Of a stretch of DNA of 64,000 nt, positions 12,457-24,364 are shown in pieces. This stretch comes from Ananas comosus (taxonomy: Eukaryota; Streptophyta; Magnoliopsida; Poales; Bromeliaceae). The notes beneath the pieces are model-generated. The model was not told where the DNA came from, searched no databases, and saw only the letters and a list, made by a program, of their open reading frames with translations. Positions within the stretch are counted from its first letter, which is position 1, and every line of letters starts with the position of its first letter. The position numbers were made by a program, and so were the translations under genes. The stretch spans positions 6,515,854-6,579,853 of the forward strand of contig NC_033628.1 of the NCBI RefSeq assembly GCF_001540865.1, written 5' to 3'.

Positions 12457-12805
12457 CACCGGTACAACCAGCGAGTTGTCACCGGTACAGCCCTGCAGCC
12501 CGAGAAGAGTAAGCTCTCGGGTTTGAGAAAAATTGGGCCATGTGAAACAAGACAGTGGCCAATGTGCTAATGCGTCTCTCGTTGGGCTCTCGAATGAGCT
12601 GAGCCGACGACTCGATATCTCGAGTGAGCCGAATCGACGACCTGTCATCTCGAATGAGCCGAGCCGTTAAAAACAGTCANCGTGAGTGTGTTACCGGTAA
12701 CACCTCTGGTGTGTACCGGTACACTTTGGTAAAACCCGAATAGCAGCTCTTGGGTTGTCTCTGCGTGATCGTGTTACCGGTTACACCCCAAGTGTACCGG
12801 TACAC
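12457..12805 (+). promoter_or_regulatory. ACCGGT palindrome cluster in the solo LTR
   Basis: CACCGGTAC forms near 12458 and 12481, TTACCGGTAA near 12692, GTGTACCGGTACAC near 12711, GTTACCGGTTAC near 12774 and GTGTACCGGTACAC near 12792. The cluster ends ~75 bases upstream of TATAAAATA, the same layout as in the unrelated Sirevirus LTR around it. Confidence 0.55.
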
Positions 12806-12879
12806 TTTGGGCTGACAGCACAGAAATAATCTGCTACAATTTTGGAGGGTTGGGGGGTTTTGTGGCTATTGTTACACAC

Positions 12880-12888
12880 TATAAAATA
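12880..12888 (+). promoter_or_regulatory. TATA box of the solo LTR
   Basis: TATAAAATA is followed within 20 bases by a CT-rich stretch (CCCTCTCCCCCTC, then CTCTCTAGAGACTCTC), the usual shape of a plant leader. Confidence 0.6.
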
Positions 12889-15460
12889 ACCCAACCCTCT
12901 CCCCCTCACAACAAAATAGAAATCCTCCTCTTCTCTTTCATTTTCTCTCCCTTTCTCTCTAGAGACTCTCCACCAAGGCTAGAGGTGGTGAGTTGGAGGA
13001 GTTTTAGAGGTGATTTTGGAGGATTAGAGGACCTAGAAGCTCTCATACAAGGTGGATTTGGAGGAGCTTGGGCTAAGGTAAGCTCTCATGCAAGGATACA
13101 TCTAGGGTTTGGATTTCTACCCTAAGATCTAGAGTTTTGATCTTCTTGCAAGCTTTAGAACATTGTAGAGACTTAGAAACACATGAAATCCATGGTTTCT
13201 TTAAGGTGCTCTAATAGTGGATTTTTAGGGTTTGTTCTAAACACCCTAAGAATGGTTCAAATGGTTTATAAATGGTATTAGAGAGTTTCCTAGGTGATTC
13301 TAAACTAATCTTTGCTTAGGGATGAGATCAATCTAGGGAAATGGCAAGACGACATTGTCAGGGCACCAAAATTTGGAGCTTTTGTCGTAGATGGGTTTAA
13401 ATGTAAATTGACCCTATGTAAACCTAATTGAAGGTATTTCGGACGCGTTGGTGAAGTCGGTTCGACGATTCGTCGAGCCTACGCGAAGTTATTGAAGAAA
13501 CAGATCATTAAAGCTTCGTTTTCTCCTGGAGGGCCGAGGCGACGTCCTAAAATCATGAAAACGGAATCGTGAGCTTGTGGCAACTAACCGTAAACCTTTA
13601 ATTTTCGGATCGTGAATTGGAGGCCGTTCGGGTGATCGCGTGAGAGTTCGGGCCGAACCGGGTCACGGGTGCCTCGGGAGGCCGATTACAAGTGACTACC
13701 AGCAATCGGAGAGTAAGTTAAGGTGGGTTGTATTTACCGAAGTGACTAGGTCGCCTGTATGTCTAAGATGAGTGTTTATCATTGATGCATATTATGGTAG
13801 CTAGTGGTAGAATGTATAAATACATGAAATGAATACTATATGGGCCACCAAATAGTGCAGGATAACATAGTGTGAATAATGCTAGTGGAAAGCATAAAGT
13901 AAATGACATATGTGTGTTGACGTATAGAGAACTATGTTAAATGACATGTGCATGTGGACATATATATATATATATATCGAGTGGCATTGAACCTAGTGTC
14001 AAGGACATAGGTTGAGTAAGAGTAATATTGAACCTAGTGTTAATAAACATAGGTTAAACAAGTGTGGCACCGAACCTAGTGTTAATAAACATAGGTCGAA
14101 CAAGAGTGGCATCAAACCTAATATTAGAGAGCATAGGTTGAGATTAAACCTAGAATTAAGTCAACCTAGGTTGTGAGATAAAGATAGTGAACCTAGAGTT
14201 AAAGTAACTTAGGTTATGTGATAAAAGTGTTAAACCTAGAGTCAAGTGGACCTAGGATGGAAAGGATGATGGACCTAGATAGGTGGATACTATGGGGTTA
14301 AGACCAACCCCTGAGTTATATGAAATGGATTCCGGAATCCCAGAGCTTATGGATCACACCCAGAGTGGTGTTGGGCGTGTGAGACGATTTCGCCGCCCGG
14401 GGCTAAACCATTGACGTGGCGTGTGCAACGATTTCGCCGTCGGATGGTTAAGCTGGTTTGTGGATTAGGCCGCCAGGTTTGACTTGAGCCATTGTTGGGT
14501 GAGGTGCGATTAGTTCACCGCCAGATGGCTAAGTCAAGGGACTTGAACCAGTGTTTGGCGTGTGCGACGATTTCGCCGCTAGCTGGCTAGGTCAGAGAGG
14601 GCGGTAGGCTAATGAGCAGCTAGAGCGCGGATTATCTGCAGTTGATTGACTTAAGACTGAGTCGGGTAGCATAGATGGCTAAGGTAAAGGTAACCTTATG
14701 AAAGAATCGCCAATGACCATAGTGTGGCAAGGAAATAAAGTAGAGAACGACTAATGAATAACAATAGCTAGTAAAAGTAAAGAATGGCTACAAGTAAAGA
14801 ATGGCTAAGAATATAAGGTAGAATCAATTTATCTACTTGCATGAGTTACAGGATTTGCATATTGCATATTGTGAGGCATAGCATGTTTTTCCTTATTTGT
14901 ATATATCTGTTGGACTAACATGTTACAGTGCCTCCTTGGACTTATTGGTCGAGCTTTTTCCTTGGGTGGCCGTACCCACTGGGAATCATGGAGTTGGTTT
15001 TCACCCCACGTTATTTTGGGGTGTTATAGGTTTGCACGTGAGCGGCGCGGTGGCGCGAGGCAAGGGCGTAGCTTCGTAGATAGCGGCCCTACCTCCGAAA
15101 CTGAGATAGCGGTACCCCGAGGTGGTCTAGCTTAGGGGTTTGAAGACAAAGAAACAAACTTGTAATAAATTGGTAAAAGAGTTTGATTGTATTGGAAGTC
15201 GAATGTAAAAGTAATTGTGATGTAAAATTCACCTAACATGAATGCTGTAATAACTTAGTTGTTTTATGTTTCGATACTTCCTTATGCAATTTTTGGTTGA
15301 ATTCGGTTCCTGGTTGGAACATCGTGAATTGTATCGATTGCGACGCCTTGGACGTACAGGGGAGACTCTGTCCGCGGTACAGGAAAACCCTGTCCGTTCG
15401 GCGGTCTGTTGGCGTGCCCGAACCCAACCAAATAAGCGGGGCACGGGGCGTGACAGTCAA

Positions 15461-16312
15461 AGAGCCACCCCCGGTGTCATATTAGTTAAATCTCTATTTT
15501 GAACGACTTGCGACAAATGGAAGTCAATTTTGCCGAATTTCTAAAAATTATTTTTCATTAACCGTTACATCTGGATGATTTTGAAACACTAGATTATTTT
15601 TTATTTCCAAATTTTGATGTTTCGATGTAGTTTGAAATCCTATAATATTTTATCTTCATCAGAATGATTTTTGGAGTACAATCTTTAATTTTTATGAAAT
15701 TAATTAGATTTTGAAGGATTTTTGAAGGAAAAATTCACAATTTTCGAAATCTGGCAAAGTGTATCGGTACAAAATACCGTATACCAGTACAAATTACTGT
15801 AGACCGTGTTATTATAACCGGTTACAGCATTCGGTTTTTCCCCGAAACACAATCAAAACTTCTCCTCTCTCTCTCTAAAAAGCCCCAGCAACCTTCTCCT
15901 CCAGATCCAAGTGTTTTTCCCAAAGATTTGTAAGTATTTTGCTAAAATTTGAAGATCTAATCCCGGTTTTTGCTATTTTTTCGAAAAATTTCGAGTTAAA
16001 GCATGATCTCTGTTTTAATTCATTTTTTATGCAATTTTTTTGCTGTGAATCAGTGTTTAGACATATATTCTTACTTCTAGAACACTTAGATTAGGTTATA
16101 ATGCTATATTTTTTGCTGATCTATTATCCGTACCTCTATATACCTGGAATTTCGTGATTTTTTATGAAAATCAATTTTTGATGAAAATTTTTGCATGATT
16201 TAGTTAGAAATAGAATTGTTATTCATTCTAATATTATTAGAAATTTTTATGCTATTTTTACAGAATTTTTTGAATTTTCTTCATGCAAGGCTCATTTTTT
16301 TATGTAGGAAAA
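15461..16312 (+). promoter_or_regulatory. possible internal promoter and leader intron before the env-like ORF
   Basis: This internal Sirevirus stretch carries a second, degenerate set of TACCGGTA-type motifs (15757-15830), then a CT-rich run (15862-15880). A donor-like GTAAGT at 15930 and an acceptor-like TTTTTTTATGTAG ending at 16307 follow, six bases before the ATG at 16313. The order copies the LTR promoter layout. A 378-base leader intron is inference. Confidence 0.35.
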
Positions 16313-16830
16313 ATGGCGTTCTCGTTCGTGGTGCTGCTGTTGGTGCTAATGGCCACTGGTCGTGGTCGAGGACGTGGTCGAGGCCATCGAGGGGCCTCCA
16401 AGAGGACTCGTACTGCAGGCGAGTCGTCCGGGGCTGATCCAGATTACCAAGCGAGCTCTCCGGAGGATACTGAAGAACCGATTGCTCCAACTGACAAAGG
16501 GAAAGGCATAGCTGGAGAATCATCACGCGGAGGTGGCTCTCGTGCATGAGAGAGTCACTCAAAGCAAGCCGCGGATGTTCCACCGGAGCGGCGGAGGACG
16601 TTCTCGAGCAGGTCATGCATTGCAGAGAGATATGTCAACTTCAACGAACTCATCCAGGAGGTTCCAGAGTTTGGACGGTTATTCCACTGTCGACTGGTGC
16701 TACTGACGTTGGAGGATTTGGAGTTGGAGCAGACGATGATGATGATGATGATGAGGACACCGAGTGACGTCATCTTCGAGCTTTGTTTTTCTACTTTGCT
16801 TATTAGGATGATGTTTTAGTTTTTGCTTTG
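16313..16830 (+). pseudogene. env-like / third-ORF remnant of the Sirevirus
   Basis: The frame from ATG 16313 (or ATG 16349) has an RGRGRGRGHRG repeat, a Lys/Arg-rich segment and an acidic Ser/Gly-rich segment. It stops at TGA 16547-16549 but continues in frame with ERRRTFSSR and AERYVNFNELIQEV. The neighbouring frame ends in an Asp run (GADDDDDDDEDTE), as if a small deletion shifted the frame before an acidic tail. Position between gag/pol and the 3' LTR fits the env-like ORF that many Sireviruses carry. The family match rests on position and composition only. A captured host fragment is possible. Confidence 0.4.
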
Positions 16831-16931
16831 CTTATCTTTGCATTTTCTTTAGGCCTGTATCTATGACATGACTACTCTTATGTTTTCTAGTTGATTTTCT
16901 CTCTATATACTTTCTTTTGACAATTTTTGAC

Positions 16932-17309
16932 AAAAAGGGGGAGATCATAGATGAACAGGTATTGATCGAAGCAGGGGAAAAAGAACTCATCAACAAAGGG
17001 GGAGAAGTGATCGAGGACAATGATAATGAGATAATGACATTGAAAGGTATAAAAGTCCAATGGTTTCAAATTAAGATATCATCTTTGGATAAATTGTTTT
17101 GCAGGAAATCAAGACTTCAAGACTCTTAGTTGCATCTAAGTCATAGAGTCTGTTTTAGGAGTTTTGATATATTTTTGAGTTTCATATTAATATTGTATTT
17201 GGACTACATGCGAGGTGTTCAATGTTTTGGTGATAACAATTGAACTTCGATTCTTATTATGTAATTTTGAGTTTGTGAGTTTTGTCACGAAATTGCCAAA
17301 GGGAGAGAT
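16932..17309 (+). other. multiple polypurine tracts before the 3' LTR
   Basis: AAAAAGGGGGAGA (16932-16944), AAAGGGGGAGAAG (about 16995-17007) and AAAGGGAGAGAT (17298-17309) abutting the 3' LTR. The last would prime plus-strand synthesis. Repeated tracts are a known trait of Sireviruses. Confidence 0.75.
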
Positions 17310-18438
17310 TGTTAAGTCTTGTGTGTTGGCAAGTTTCGTGAAGTGAGTCGGAGTCTTGAAGGATCGGTGCGGATCATCGAAGATTGAAGAATTCAAGACT
17401 TCGAGGAAAGTGGAAATAACTCATGACGTGAATCACGATGCTCAGGTAAAGTTTTAATTCATGTTATAGTGATTCATACTTAGTTATAGGCATTAGAATT
17501 ATAAACTCAAAGTTTACTAGATTAGAAAGTGCATCGGAACTTTGCGAAACTCAAAACTGTGGAAAAATCAGGAAAATGCAAAGTGTACCGGTACAACATT
17601 GAAAGTGTACCGGTACAAATTGTGTTCCGGTACAACCAGCGACTTGTCATCGGTTATAGCGTTTCGCAGGTTTTCTCTTCCATCATCGTGTAACCGGTAA
17701 CAGCTTAAAAGTGTACCGGTACACAATGTAAAAATCTGAAAAGATTTTCAATCCGACTCTAATTGATTCTAAAGTCTATAAATAAGCTATTGGGGTTCTC
17801 TAACAGATAAAGGATCATAAGAATACATGTTTGAGAAACCCTAGAGGCTAGGATTTCGTTCATAACCTATTTCCTTCATAATAGCCTCTTTTAGGTCAAA
17901 TCGAGATATTGTAATTTGATATCAATATGTCGATTTGATCTACTTTTTGCTTGGAGTTCTCTTCCCTGGTTTTCATCGATACTCTAAGCGAAGGATCACC
18001 GTACACATGATGTTCTTCATCGATGGCGTCGTGGATTCGGCGTGATTGAAGGCGGTTCGTGGATTCGGATCGTGAGCTCGTAGATTCGAGTGGCGTTCGT
18101 GGATTCAGACGTGTACTAGGTGTTCGTGGATTCGAACGTGAGGGCATGGACAACCCGGAGGATTGCACAAGGTTCGTAAGAGGTTAAGAAAGGTCGAGTC
18201 CGTGGAGTCGGTAATCACCTTGTAATCTTTTCTCTTAGTGAATTATTTTTTTTGCGTGTTGGTCCCGTGGATTTTTTTCCAAGTTGGAGTTTTTTCACGT
18301 AAATCTTGGTGTGATTTTTATTTTCCGCATTTTCTTTTATTGCATCGAGATTTGTGATTTTTGGTCGTTACACCTATTCACCCCCCTCTAAGTGTTGGAT
18401 ATAATCTAGATAGATCCTTGGGCACCCCAAAACTTTCA
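17310..18438 (+). repeat. Sirevirus 3' LTR
   Basis: 1129 bases, same ends as the 5' LTR, followed by the GTTTT target duplication. Palindromes lie at 17584-17730 and TATAAATA at 17777-17784. Confidence 0.9.
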
Positions 18439-20927
18439 GTTTTCCTCTCCTCTCTTGGTGCTTGCTAGTTTGGAAGGTGTGGAGCAGCTGTGGAAGAGTG
18501 GAAAAGGAGTCTTGGGAGAGGTATTTCGTAACCCTAACTCAGTAGGAAACTGAGTTGAAGTTTGGTAAGGTAAGCTATTCAACTTCTTTTTAGTTGATGC
18601 TATAGTAGTGTAGTTGATGTTGGTTCTTTGTTCCTTATTACCAGCTGGTTTGGGAAGGTTTAAAACAGCTATAGAGGAGTTGTTTTGTTGAGATTCTTCA
18701 ACCTAAAACCAGGGAAAAGCTAAGTTGAAGCTTTAGAAGGTGATTAGCTAACTTCTCTCTTGAGTTGATGCTATAATAGTTGTAGTAGTAAAAGTAGTGG
18801 TGCTGTTTTTGGTGTTTGCTCACAGCAGGGTTGTGAACCACTTTGGATGAGTTTGAGTTGTCCATGTAGATCAGTTTTGGTGTACTTCAACTTGAGTTGG
18901 AGCTGTGTAAGGTGAACAATCTAACTCCTTTATAGTTTTGATGTGTTGATAGTAGTATAAAGGGGTTTATGGTCTATGTTCGCAGCAGGTTCGCAGCAGG
19001 TTCGCAGCAAGTTTGATGATCACCTTGAGCTAAGTTTGGGGTGATTCTTGAAGGCTGGATTTGGTGTGTTCCAACCTGAAGTGGAGTGGAGTTTAAGTTT
19101 GGATTCTAATCGAAGTGAGATTCTAGCCTTAATTATGTGATTATGTGAGGTTTTATGTGAAAGCTTGGTGAAGCTCCTAGCTGATTTTAGAATACTTACC
19201 AGGGTGCTTGGAGGCTTCGAATTACCTTCGTTGGAGGAATCGACGAGAGTCGACAGCGATTTGGTGGGTTTGACTTTACCATAATAGGTGAATTCCCTCT
19301 ATATCTTCTTGGACATTAGGAAATTGGAATTGTTGCATATTCATGTGAATTTATGTATAATTGAATGAAATGGGGCATGCATCAATATGCATCTTATATT
19401 GAGCATAATGGAACCTCTATGGAGTAGATGAAAGATTATAAAATTGCTTAGCCTACATAGATTGTTTGCTCGGTTAATATGTATCCATGACATTAGTAAA
19501 CTTTTGTAGACAAGTTAAGTATGACATCATTCAATAGGGTATAGCCGTAAAGCTATGAATATGACATTTGGACAACTAAGTGAATGATGTATTATGATGT
19601 TGTATCTTTGAGTTAACTCATGCGGTTTCATGTGTTAGACATGATGACAGGACTTCTAGCATATTATATATATAATGGAGTTACATAAGTATACATTCAT
19701 ATTGTGGAATGGCTTGTGTAGAGATCATGCGTAAAGTATCTTATATGATGTTTTGCCTACTTTTGTTAATAAGTGATTATCGTTTTCATATAGCAGAAAT
19801 GGCATGAATTTGACGTTCTTACATTTAACCTAGTTGGGTAACTATATACTATTGAATAGAATCTAGTTAAATAACTAGAATTGGATATGAGGATATACAT
19901 GTGTAGTCAAGTAGAAGTAATTACATATTACTTGTTTACTCTCAGTAGTGGAGGTTTATGTAGAACTATAGAATATGTGTCATGAGTTATTTGAACACCA
20001 GAATGAGTCATTGGATATGACCTTGGTAAACCACTTTCCTTAAGTATAAGGAGTAGTGAGAGGACTATATGTGAGTATGCGGGTATAGCCCGTTAGAATC
20101 ATCTATATGATGTAAACCATATACTTGTTTAAGTCATACTAACTATTGATAGAATTGTGTCACCAAGTAGTTAATAGTGGAATTTGATTTATTGTTAATT
20201 GTTGACCTTGTGTCAAAAAGGAATTCCATGTTAGAGACATGATGAACTTGTGAATGCTATACTATGAGTTAAGCTTGCTTGCCAATATGCTCATTCGCAC
20301 ATGCTTGTGAGGGTCGCGCCCCACAAGCCGGCACTCCGGAGTTGGCCTATGTGACAGATTGCTCGCTTATGTACGAGACTGAGCACCGAATTGGATTGCC
20401 GTGGGTAGTGTTGACTTCCACGGGCCATTAGGCACGACACTAGCTTGGACTTTACCATGAGTAAGTCTCCTGTTAATTGGGTTACTACAGTGAACTTAGA
20501 CCTAGATAGACCTAGTAGTAAAAGTACTTTATGTCAGTAGTTGAGATATACCTAGTAATGAACATACTAGATGGTTGGCATTTCTGTTAGTCATTAGTTG
20601 TAATGACATTACCTGTAGGATTACACTCCGATTAGTATAGGAAGGTAGCTGCATGTTGTTATTATCTTGTTGAACTACGATCATAGAATCCTACTTTAAT
20701 TGGCATATAGTTAAAGATGAGCAAATTGGTAGCTACATGACATACAGAATTGGTATACATGATAAGTACTATATAATACATGTTAGAAAGCATATCTTGT
20801 TGAGGCATGTTATAATTGAATGATTTCATTTACTTATTGCATTTACTTCTCGCACCTATTATAGTTTTATTCATGCCTCAGTTGACTTAGTGGTGTACTT
20901 CGCCACTCTCGGCGGCTTACCCACTAG

Positions 20928-20947
20928 GAACTATTATTTAATAGTTC
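20928..20947 (+). promoter_or_regulatory. LTR hairpin, perfect 9-bp stem GAACTATTA / TAATAGTTC
   Basis: Perfect pairing with a TT loop between CCCACTAG and TCACGCC. It is followed by a pyrimidine-rich tract ending TTTTTGTGCAG at 20978. It is one of a set whose stem sequence varies between LTR families. Confidence 0.65.
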
Positions 20948-22879
20948 TCACGCCCTTTTGTTGGTTGTTTTTGTGCAGAGCCTTCCACAACGGGAAAGGT
21001 TAGGGTTCCTAGCAAGGGGTTAGTGGCTAGCTAGAGCCTCCTCGATGTTAAATAGATGGAACCGTACCAGCTTTTCTAGTTTAGTTTAGTATCGTATATT
21101 GGAACTATGTAGAATGTATTTTGTACTTTGGTTTTAAGCTGTAATAGGGTTTTGTGGTTGTATAAGCTTATGAACTTTTAGTTTTGCTCTGATTACCTAA
21201 TTAGAATACTATGCTTTTGCTATGTTGATTGTAGACGCCTGGTGTACACTTAAGGTTGTGGTGTACACGGCGGGACTGTGCACGTGACTGGTGAGCTTTC
21301 GCTGAAGTCCAGGGCATGACACAATCAATACTGATATGCTCAATAGCCAACCATCGGCAACTAGCCGACAATCTTACCCCTCAGGGTATGTTGACCGTAT
21401 AGGAGTATCGACCACTCAGGCCAACTAGGATGGAACAATTCAACATCCTTCCGAAGATATGAAAGTATCGACCACTCAATGTCAACTAACAGATATGCAC
21501 AAGAACCGACAAATAGGTCACAATACGAGATACAAGAAACCGACCGACTAGGTCACGAGAATGTCAAATCATGGATCAATGTAATCTATAATCATCCTTC
21601 GGCAACTAGCAGACAATCCTACCCCTCAGGGTATACCAACCTCATCGATCATCAAACAACAGGAGTCACAGAACCAATCGAATAGGTCACTACATATAGT
21701 CCACTCTACTTCTAAATCATGATGATAAATACGAAAAGTAACCAAGTAGAGCAGTAAGTACGAAGTCAAAGGGTGCTAGTCTCATAACATGATATGCAAG
21801 GTAATAAAAAGAGGGTGGAGAGAACGTCACCGAGCATGTACCACTGTACCGACTTCAGATCGAAGTACCCACCCGTACGTATATGGCACTGGTCTCTTGA
21901 CTGCGGAAAAAGTATCAACCGGACCTACGAAGGGTCCACCGGGTTAGTATTCAACCCACACAAATGAAACACTAACTCACAGTCCAATCTATAACCCATA
22001 GGAATCGGTTTCCCAAAACCGATTACCGTAACTCGCCGGAAGTCCCGAAAATTGCACCGGGACATCGTCGGGACCCCGAAATGTCCCGGGACTCACCGAC
22101 TCGTGCCACAAGTCACCCGCTGCCACCCAACACAATAATTTGTGTGACCTGGCAGAAAACACAAGATCACACCTCCAAACAATTATCGTCGGATAATCGT
22201 TCGAATCCGGGTTCTCGGAAGTGTCTATTTCGACACCGTAACCCACCATTGCCCACCCGTCATCTCCAAACTCATGAGATGACTATTGTGACCAGCCAAC
22301 AAGGCTCGGCGACAAAACATAACTCGCCTTAGCACTGTCGGAAGAAATTCGAACTGAAACCGCGTTCCGTTGGCGAATTTCGCCAAAAAACGCATCGAAA
22401 ATCGATACCCGATTTTCGTAAAAGCCTCGAACCTTGGACAACCAGTCCAGAGGTCACCCGCTGCCCACACACACTTCCCACAGGAGCCACGAAGCATAAA
22501 TTGTATAAAAGTCCCAGTGATCACCTAAAATCACATTATTTTATGTGATTTTCAGGGTTTTTACGGCCTGATAGCGCAAATCGAGGATTTTCAAGCCTTG
22601 CCGAGACACACGCTGATAGCTCTCGATGTGCTGGAGGTCGTGCTCATGATTCGGAGCATGGCCGTCCACTGTGGGAGGCGTGGGAGCTACTAGAAGTTCA
22701 GCAAACACTGCGCGCTGAGACTAAAACACGTCTAATTCTGCAATCTGGGGTTCGTTGACCCTAAACGAGGCGAGCACTGTGATCAGCACTAACCAACGAT
22801 CACCATACGCACCTCCGAGGACGTCGGAACAGTCTCGGGTCGTCAGAACAAAGATCCGAAAAGGAAACAGTGTGCAGAC

Positions 22880-23660
22880 AGCTTACTAAAAGCATACCGG
22901 GCAAGGTGGGGCTAGGGCACGGTCGGCGGCGGCCCGGCGGTGGGAGGACTGGTGGCAGGCGGGCGCTGGCAACGTAGGGAGGCCAGGGCACGTGTCGGCT
23001 GGCGACGGAAGACGGTGGCGGTGGCCGACAATGATGCCCTAGCCGCGCGGTTTGATGGAGAGCTTGGCTTCAGCTCGGCCGGTAGGGGCCTCCGCCGGCG
23101 GGATCGCCGGCAGCAACCGGGTGCGGCCGACCGGGAAGGACCGGCGCTTACGCCGGCCGGCGGCGGGAGGCGGCGGTAGTGGCGTTAGGAGAAGCTGAGC
23201 CCGCACGGCCCTATCTCGAGCTCATATTGCTTCTCCAGCCACGGCAATGGCCGGAGCGGGCAAGGGAGGGGCGCGGCCTTCACCTGGAGCCCAGAGGAGG
23301 AAGCGGAGACGGCGGTCGGCAATTGAGAAGGCGGCGCGGCCAGGCTCGGCCGTACCAGCCCGAGCTAGCAGCGTGCCGCAGTATCCGCGACGGTGGAGCT
23401 CGGGGGCGGCTGTGGCCGCTCGGGGGAAGTCGACAAAGGTCAAGGCGCAGAAGGAGAGCCCAAGGTGTGGGATCACCTGCCTAGCTCTCAAGTAGAGAGG
23501 GGGATGGGTTGGTGGCAAATGTGAGTGGGAGAGAGGGAAAAGGTTGGTCGAGGAGCTGGTTGGTCGACCGGAGCTCAGTCGAAGGTGGCCGGGGAGCGCG
23601 CGGCACACGAGGTTAGTGAGGAGCGGCGGCTGGGAGTCTGATGGAGCTAGGGCAAGGGTT
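22880..23660 (-). other. GC-rich leader of the 4.3-kb LTR
   Basis: Rich in CGG/GCC triplets and CpG, unlike the AT-rich flanks. Long open frames here (on both strands) are low-complexity Arg/Pro/Ala/Gly and have no recognisable domain, so they are not called genes. On the minus strand a TATA-like stretch lies at ~23690 and a GTGCGT donor-like site near 22812. Confidence 0.5.
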
Positions 23661-24364
23661 TTCTTGGAAGAAAACCCTAGTTAGCTCAATATATAAATGG
23701 CGACAACTTGCAGTTTAACCCACCAAAGATTGATATTTTCAACTGAGTCCCTCACGGCACGAGTAAATCGCGCGGATATACCTCCATGCCAAATTTCACG
23801 TAAAACGGTATATAAAATATAGGGTGTTTTGCAAAATTACCATTTTGCCACTTATGACCCCTCCTCGATCAAAGTGCGATATCAGGAGATCCGTCCGTCA
23901 TATTTGCGAACGGATCGCACCAATGCGATCAGAACGACTGAGACATCAAACTCACTATTTTGTTTCACCAAGTTCAGTCGCGGATTTGTGACGAAACCCA
24001 TTCTCTCTCCAATAAGAAAAACCACACACAAATACATAGAATATATGTGTATATAGTTTTCTCGAAATCTCTGCGTCAAACCTGAAATCCGTCAGCGCCA
24101 CTAGATCCAAGACAGTCAAACCATTGAAAATGAGCTATTGGATCACTATGAACGGAGTCTGATATGCACCAGAAGCCATCTCCACTGATCGGCCTCTCCG
24201 GAAAATTGGAGTTATTCACTTTAAGTGATTAGTAATGATCGCGTAACTTCTCCATTCTAACTCGTTTTCTCCTGAAACTTGACGAATGCTTATGTAATTA
24301 AATTACACACGAAAACATCTTCAACAACGAGTTTAGCTACATTGTCAAATTTTCAGTACTCATA

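Larger units (their letters stand above)
12272..15455 (+). mobile_element. plus-strand gypsy-type solo LTR inside the Sirevirus
   Basis: Starts TATAACGT (probably TGTAACGT with one transition) and ends GGGGCGTGACA. Flanks CTCAA (12267-12271) and GTCAA (15456-15460) differ at one base. The length is 3184. It contains ACCGGT palindromes (12457-12805), TATAAAATA (12880-12888), a CT-rich leader, a GTAAGC donor-like site at 13078, tandem ACCTAGTGTT units (13980-14230), repeated GACGATTTCGCCG units (14380-14590) and the AGGGGAGACTCTGTCCG module (15358-15374). No PBS or coding sequence is present. A single N at 12680 marks an ambiguous base. Confidence 0.8.
8337..18438 (+). mobile_element. Sirevirus-type Ty1/copia element lacking pol
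   Basis: The two LTRs (8337-9463 and 17310-18438) are near-identical, with target duplication GTTTT at 8332-8336 and 18439-18443. A tRNA-Met PBS follows the 5' LTR. A ~683-codon gag with two zinc knuckles, an env-like ORF remnant and several AAAGGGGGAGA polypurine tracts are hallmarks of Sireviruses. Reverse transcriptase, RNase H and integrase are absent. Leaving out the nested solo LTR, the internal region is only about 4.7 kb. This fits a non-autonomous gag-bearing derivative (TR-GAG type) or a large pol deletion. Confidence 0.85.
7936..21321 (+). mobile_element. plus-strand gypsy-type solo LTR, split by the Sirevirus
   Basis: Starts TGTAGTACAC at 7936 and ends GCATGACA at 21321. Flanks CGATC (7931-7935) and CAATC (21322-21326) look like a 5-base target duplication with one change. 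Without the Sirevirus (8337-18443) it is about 3.28 kb. The start resembles the LTR at 26999 (both contain GCAAATTGCGA). It has a CT-rich leader (8270-8290), a GTAAGC donor-like site at 18570, a perfect hairpin at 20928-20947 and an acceptor-like TTTTTGTGCAG ending at 20978. No PBS or internal region follows, so it is a solo LTR. Confidence 0.75.
6649..24364 (-). mobile_element. minus-strand Ty3/gypsy 3' LTR (~4.3 kb) split by a nested insertion
   Basis: Segments 6649-7935 and 21327-24364 together make about 4.3 kb, matching the 4.25-kb LTR at 33532-37785 in order and content. It starts TGTCATGCCCC (minus-strand 3' end). At the other end a polypurine tract follows on the minus strand (24365-24380), so this is the 3' LTR of a minus-strand element. 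It contains a GC-rich leader (22880-23660), a hairpin at 7386-7406 and the CGGACAGTGTCTCC module near 6781. The sequence between the two segments is a younger solo LTR and everything nested in it. Confidence 0.75.

Noticed and set aside
12680..12680. Single N as a second vector or gap junction
   Set aside because: The sequence on both sides continues the same LTR with no vector text, so it is just an ambiguous base.
23179..23608. Overlapping open frames of 80-130 codons on both strands
   Set aside because: Low-complexity Arg/Pro/Gly text caused by GC-rich DNA inside an LTR leader; no domain and open on both strands at once.
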